Source: Betaproteobacteria bacterium (GTDB taxonomy: Bacteria > Pseudomonadota > Gammaproteobacteria > Burkholderiales > Casimicrobiaceae). Taken from it: a stretch of DNA of 7,907 nt. The stretch lies in NCBI GenBank assembly GCA_016704895.1, contig JADIZG010000060.1, positions 1 through 7,907 of the forward strand, written 5' to 3'. A program made the translations under genes and the position numbers. The notes below the pieces were generated by a model. The model did not search any database. It had not been told where the DNA came from and was given only the letters and a program-made list of their open reading frames with translations. Positions within the stretch are counted from its first letter, which is position 1. Each line of letters starts with the position of its first letter. This document shows, piece after piece, positions 5,399 to 7,907 of the stretch.

Positions 5399-7014
5399 GG
5401 CTTCGCCCCGTCGGCAGGGGGAGTTCCGGAGCCGTCCGCCTGGTCGCGGTTGCGTCGCGCGCGACCGCCGCCGGATCTGGCTTCGCCGCCGGCGTCCTGC
5501 ACGGCCTGGTCGGACGCGGGACGCGGCGGCGGCGGCGTCATGCCCCGAGGGTTCCCGCTGGGCACCGCACGCGCCGGCGCAGGCGTCTGCGCGGCTGGCT
5601 TCGCGACGGCAGCCTGGTCCGGCGGGGCCGCCGTTCCTTTCGTCGCCGCGTCGGCGGGAGCCGCCTCCGACGCCGGCGATGCAGCGGCAGGTGTTGCGGC
5701 AGCCGCCGGCGATGCAGCAGGGGATGCAGCCGCCGGCGATGCAGCGGACACCGGCGGGGACGAAGGCTCGGACACCGCCGGCTTCGGCGGCGGGGCGTCG
5801 GGGCCGACCAGTGCGACCATCGCAGGTCTGGGCAGCGGCTTCAGTTGCGCGCCGAGGTCGAAGATCTCGCCCGGCCCCGGCTGGATCTTCGTCGTCGGCG
5901 AGCGCGGCGCGACCTGCGCGACGATCCCCGTCTCCTCCAGGACCGGGATCAGGCGGCCGGCGTTCGCCGACTCGCCGCGCATCACGATCTCGCGGTCGCG
6001 CTCGCGACCCTTGGGCAGCGTGCGGACCTCGAGCTGGGTGAGCCACGTGTCGTCGGGCAGCGCGCGCGTCACCGCGTCGAGCACGCGCACGATCGGCGGC
6101 CACGCGTACTTGCGCTCCAGCGCGAAGTTGTAGTCCGACGCCGCGCGCTCGAGCTCGGAACGCAGGCGCTCGGAGACCGCCGCCTGCTGGCGCGCCGCAT
6201 CGGCCTTGTTGATGACCGCGATCGCATAGTCGCGCTTCTGCCACACCGGCAGCACGACCGCCACCGCCGCGACCAGCGCGAGCCCCGCGAGCGGCGCCCA
6301 GAACTGCCAGCGCTTCCACGGTGCGGGCGCGACGCGCGACTCGTCCGGCATCAGGTTGAGACGCGACGGCGACGACGTCGACGGATCGTCGGGCGAGACG
6401 CTGTGCACCTCGGCGCCCCAGCCGGCGACATGCGCGATCGCCGCGTCGACGACGGGGCGGCGGACCGCGGCGAAGTCGACGGCGATCGTGCCTCGCGAGG
6501 CGTCGCGCGACGCGATCACGGCGTCGTAGTAGAGCTCGTCGGCCTTGAACGGGGTCAGGCGGTCGAGCTCGTAGCCGATCGCCTGCCGCAGGTTCTCCTC
6601 GACCGCGGAAGGCAGCGCGAGCGTGCGCCGCAGGACGGCGGACGCCGGGATCGCGATGCGCACGCGCGGCGTGCCCGTGACGCCGCCATAGGCGACGCGG
6701 GCGATCGAGGCGATCGCGTGGTGGCCGGCGGCGGCGACCGCCGCGGGGTCGCCCTCGAGCGGGACCTCGGCGACGCGTTCCATCGCGACGGCGCCCTCGC
6801 GCGTCACCGGCCGCCAGAGCGCGGCGGTGTCGCCGCCGAACGCCACGACCGGGCGCAGCCGGCGGCGCGCGACCGCGCTGCGCGCCGGCGCGGGCACGAG
6901 CGGCGCGAGCTCGGCGGCCCACCAGCGGAGGAAGCCGGTCGCGCCGGTGCGCTGCGCGAGTCCGGCCAGCGACGCGGCGACCTGGCCCATCGAGAAGCTA
7001 CGGTCGGACGGCAT
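5395..7014 (-). CDS. gspL: T2SS assembly-platform protein GspL (PilM/PilN-like fusion)
   Basis: About 539 residues from the ATG at 7014. The cytoplasmic part (1-235) is actin-like and keeps the motif AVEENLRQAIGYELDRLTPF followed by ADELYYDAVI, typical of GspL and PilM-like proteins. The segment RLNLMPDE leads into one membrane helix (about 238-257) and a periplasmic PilN-like part: a helix at 260-300, then AWPPIVRVLDAVTRALPDDTW, two strands and an LEETGIVAQV segment, ending near residue 392. GspL recruits the GspE ATPase through its cytoplasmic domain and binds GspM in the periplasm. From 393 on, about 145 residues of Ala/Pro/Ser-rich sequence follow, unusual for the family and likely disordered. 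The start is uncertain: 7014 overlaps the end of gspK by 17 nt and has only GAGAA nearby; Met9 at 6990 would follow the gspK stop by 7 nt but lacks a ribosome site. No lesion seen. Confidence 0.87.
   Translation of the reverse strand: MPSDRSFSMGQVAASLAGLAQRTGATGFLRWWAAELAPLVPAPARSAVARRRLRPVVAFGGDTAALWRPVTREGAVAMERVAEVPLEGDPAAVAAAGHHAIASIARVAYGGVTGTPRVRIAIPASAVLRRTLALPSAVEENLRQAIGYELDRLTPFKADELYYDAVIASRDASRGTIAVDFAAVRRPVVDAAIAHVAGWGAEVHSVSPDDPSTSSPSRLNLMPDESRVAPAPWKRWQFWAPLAGLALVAAVAVVLPVWQKRDYAIAVINKADAARQQAAVSERLRSELERAASDYNFALERKYAWPPIVRVLDAVTRALPDDTWLTQLEVRTLPKGRERDREIVMRGESANAGRLIPVLEETGIVAQVAPRSPTTKIQPGPGEIFDLGAQLKPLPRPAMVALVGPDAPPPKPAVSEPSSPPVSAASPAAASPAASPAAAATPAAASPASEAAPADAATKGTAAPPDQAAVAKPAAQTPAPARAVPSGNPRGMTPPPPRPASDQAVQDAGGEARSGGGRARRNRDQADGSGTPPADGAKP
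5671..5745 (-). repeat. Three perfect 15-bp repeats in the gspL tail
   Basis: CGCCGGCGATGCAGC (plus strand) occurs at 5671-5685, 5704-5718 and 5731-5745. The offsets of 33 and 27 bp are multiples of three, so each copy encodes the same AASPA on the coding strand. This looks like slippage-driven growth of the Ala/Pro/Ser tail. Confidence 0.7.
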
Positions 7015-7264
7015 GGTTCTCGTCGGTTTTGGCGTCGGCAGCGGCCGGCGCGGGCGCGCCTTCGAGCCAGGCAAGCACGACGAGCGGCCTCGTCGGATCG
7101 GGCGAGGACCGCAGCACCGCTTCGCGGACGAAGGTTACACCATCGGGCAGGCTCGCCTGCGCGCGAACGCGCCAGGTCTGGATCGCACCGGAGGTCATCC
7201 CGCCCGCGCCGGCATACGGCGGGGGCGGCGTGCCGGCGCGGAGCGCCTCCTCGCGCGAAGCGAC

Positions 7265-7267
7265 TTA
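7265..7267 (-). other. In-frame TAA in gspK
   Basis: Coding strand GTCGTCGACGCCTAAGTCGC. Sequence on both sides is coherent GspK in the same frame, so this is a premature stop. A single C-to-A change (TAC to TAA, restoring DAYVASREE) would explain it. Confidence 0.8.
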
Positions 7268-7405
7268 GGCGTCGACGACCGACGCGTCGGCATTGGGCAG
7301 CGCGAGGAGCACCTCGCGCGACGCCGTCAGCGGGTTCACGCCGGCCTGTCGCGAGTGGACGGTCACGCTGCCCACGATGCGCGAGTAGATCGCGGGCGTC
7401 ATGCC

Positions 7406-7416
7406 GAGCACGCGCG
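7406..7416 (-). other. Frameshift site in gspK
   Basis: The coding strand reads GAGGTCGCGCGTGCTCGGC. One more CG unit would give E-V-A-R-V-L-G-M and join the two halves in frame, so a 2-bp deletion in a CG repeat is the simplest cause. Insertion of one G is the alternative. Confidence 0.75.
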
Positions 7417-7907
7417 ACCTCGCCGATCGTCTCGAACGGCGCGTTCGCGGGCACGACCTTCGATCCCGTTGCCTGGTAGTCGGCGGCCTCCGCGCCGTTC
7501 GGCCGGCGCAGGTCGTCCGCGTCGCGCCAGTCCATCACCGCCTCGACGAGGCGCACGGCGACGTCCGGATCGGCGCCGCCCACGCTCGTGAACAGCCCGC
7601 GCAGGAGGACCTCGCCCGCGGCGTTCAGGTCGATCTTCGCGGTCTCGTCGGTGGCCCGCGCGACGATCGCGATCTCGCCGTCGCGCCACTCGTGCGGCGC
7701 ACCGTTGGGGAGCCAGCTTCCGGGGAGCTTCGGGCGCGTGAGTTCGAACGCCGTGCGCTCGACCGCACCGTCGGCGGCCGCGCGCACCTTTGCGACGCCG
7801 ATCGCGTTGCCCGCGGCGAGCGCCTCGGTCCGCATGCTGTACGCGAACCCGCCCGCGATCGCGGTGAGCAGCACGGTCAGCCAGAGCGTCAGCACGAGCG
7901 CGATGCC

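Larger units (their letters stand above)
6998..7907 (-). pseudogene. gspK: T2SS minor pseudopilin GspK, 5' end outside the window, two lesions
   Basis: GspK is the large minor pseudopilin that sits at the tip of the pseudopilus with GspI and GspJ. The window opens at GIALVLTLWLTVLLTA; in this family the prepilin peptidase cuts after that Gly, so only a short leader is missing. The globular domain shows TDETAKIDLNAAG, then DWRDADDLRRPNG and APFETIGEV, all typical of GspK. After V164 of the visible part (near 7415) the frame changes: the continuation RVLGMTPAIYSRIVGSVTV lies in another frame, best explained by loss of 2 bp from a GCGCGC run. That second frame then meets TAA at 7267-7265, where the family expects a residue such as Tyr (TAC), and resumes with VASREEALRAGTPPPPYAG to the natural end, WLEG plus an Ala/Asp-rich tail, with TAG at 7000-6998. 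About 303 codons are visible. As written the gene cannot make full-length GspK. Confidence 0.88.

Noticed and set aside
4742..6922. Long minus-strand open frame reading through gspL into gspM
   Set aside because: Only the last 218 codons (GspM) make sense; the upstream part is gspL read out of frame.
4958..7479. Plus-strand open frames opposite gspL, gspM and gspK
   Set aside because: Low-complexity Arg-rich shadows of the minus-strand genes, with no supporting start signals.

Overview
The window is a very GC-rich (about 70% by eye) bacterial segment in which every gene I can support lies on the minus strand. It holds the 3' half of a type II secretion system (T2SS) operon. The gene order K-L-M-(C/N)-D, with an XpsN-like GspC lacking a PDZ domain between GspM and the secretin, matches the xps-type arrangement known from Xanthomonas and many Betaproteobacteria. 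A betaproteobacterium (Burkholderiales-like) or close relative is the best guess from gene order and base composition. No rRNA, tRNA, CRISPR array, insertion sequence or phage gene was seen.

Layout in the direction of transcription (right to left): gspK (7907-6998, its first few codons outside the window), gspL (7014-5395), gspM (5398-4742), gspC/xpsN-like (4745-3981) and gspD (3960-1195). gspK/gspL overlap by 17 nt, gspL/gspM and gspM/gspC share 4-nt ATGA overlaps, and gspC/gspD are 20 nt apart, so this is one tightly coupled operon. After a 242-nt gap comes a small lipoprotein gene (952-532). After another 143-nt gap comes the 5' part of a signal-peptide-bearing exported protein (388-1, running off the left edge). 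No gene-free stretch exceeds 300 nt.

How the parts work together: GspK caps the tip of the pseudopilus. GspL and GspM form the inner-membrane assembly platform that contacts the GspE ATPase. The GspC-like protein bridges this platform to the secretin. GspD forms the outer-membrane channel and here carries a lipobox, so it may be a liposecretin. The two downstream genes encode exported proteins whose link to secretion is only positional.

Two things stand out. First, three genes are broken as written: gspK has a frameshift and an in-frame TAA, gspD has one clear frameshift plus a probable second one, and the lipoprotein gene has one extra base in a T4 run, while gspL, gspM and gspC are intact. 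This is either uncorrected sequence error or real decay of the locus. Second, GspL, GspC and GspD all carry long Ala/Pro/Gln-rich C-terminal tails, and the GspD tail contains four tandem 14-residue helical repeats. The gap before the lipoprotein gene holds two copies of a 21-bp motif (19/21 identical), one abutting the -35 of a plausible sigma70 promoter. I see no evidence for a wholly new system.
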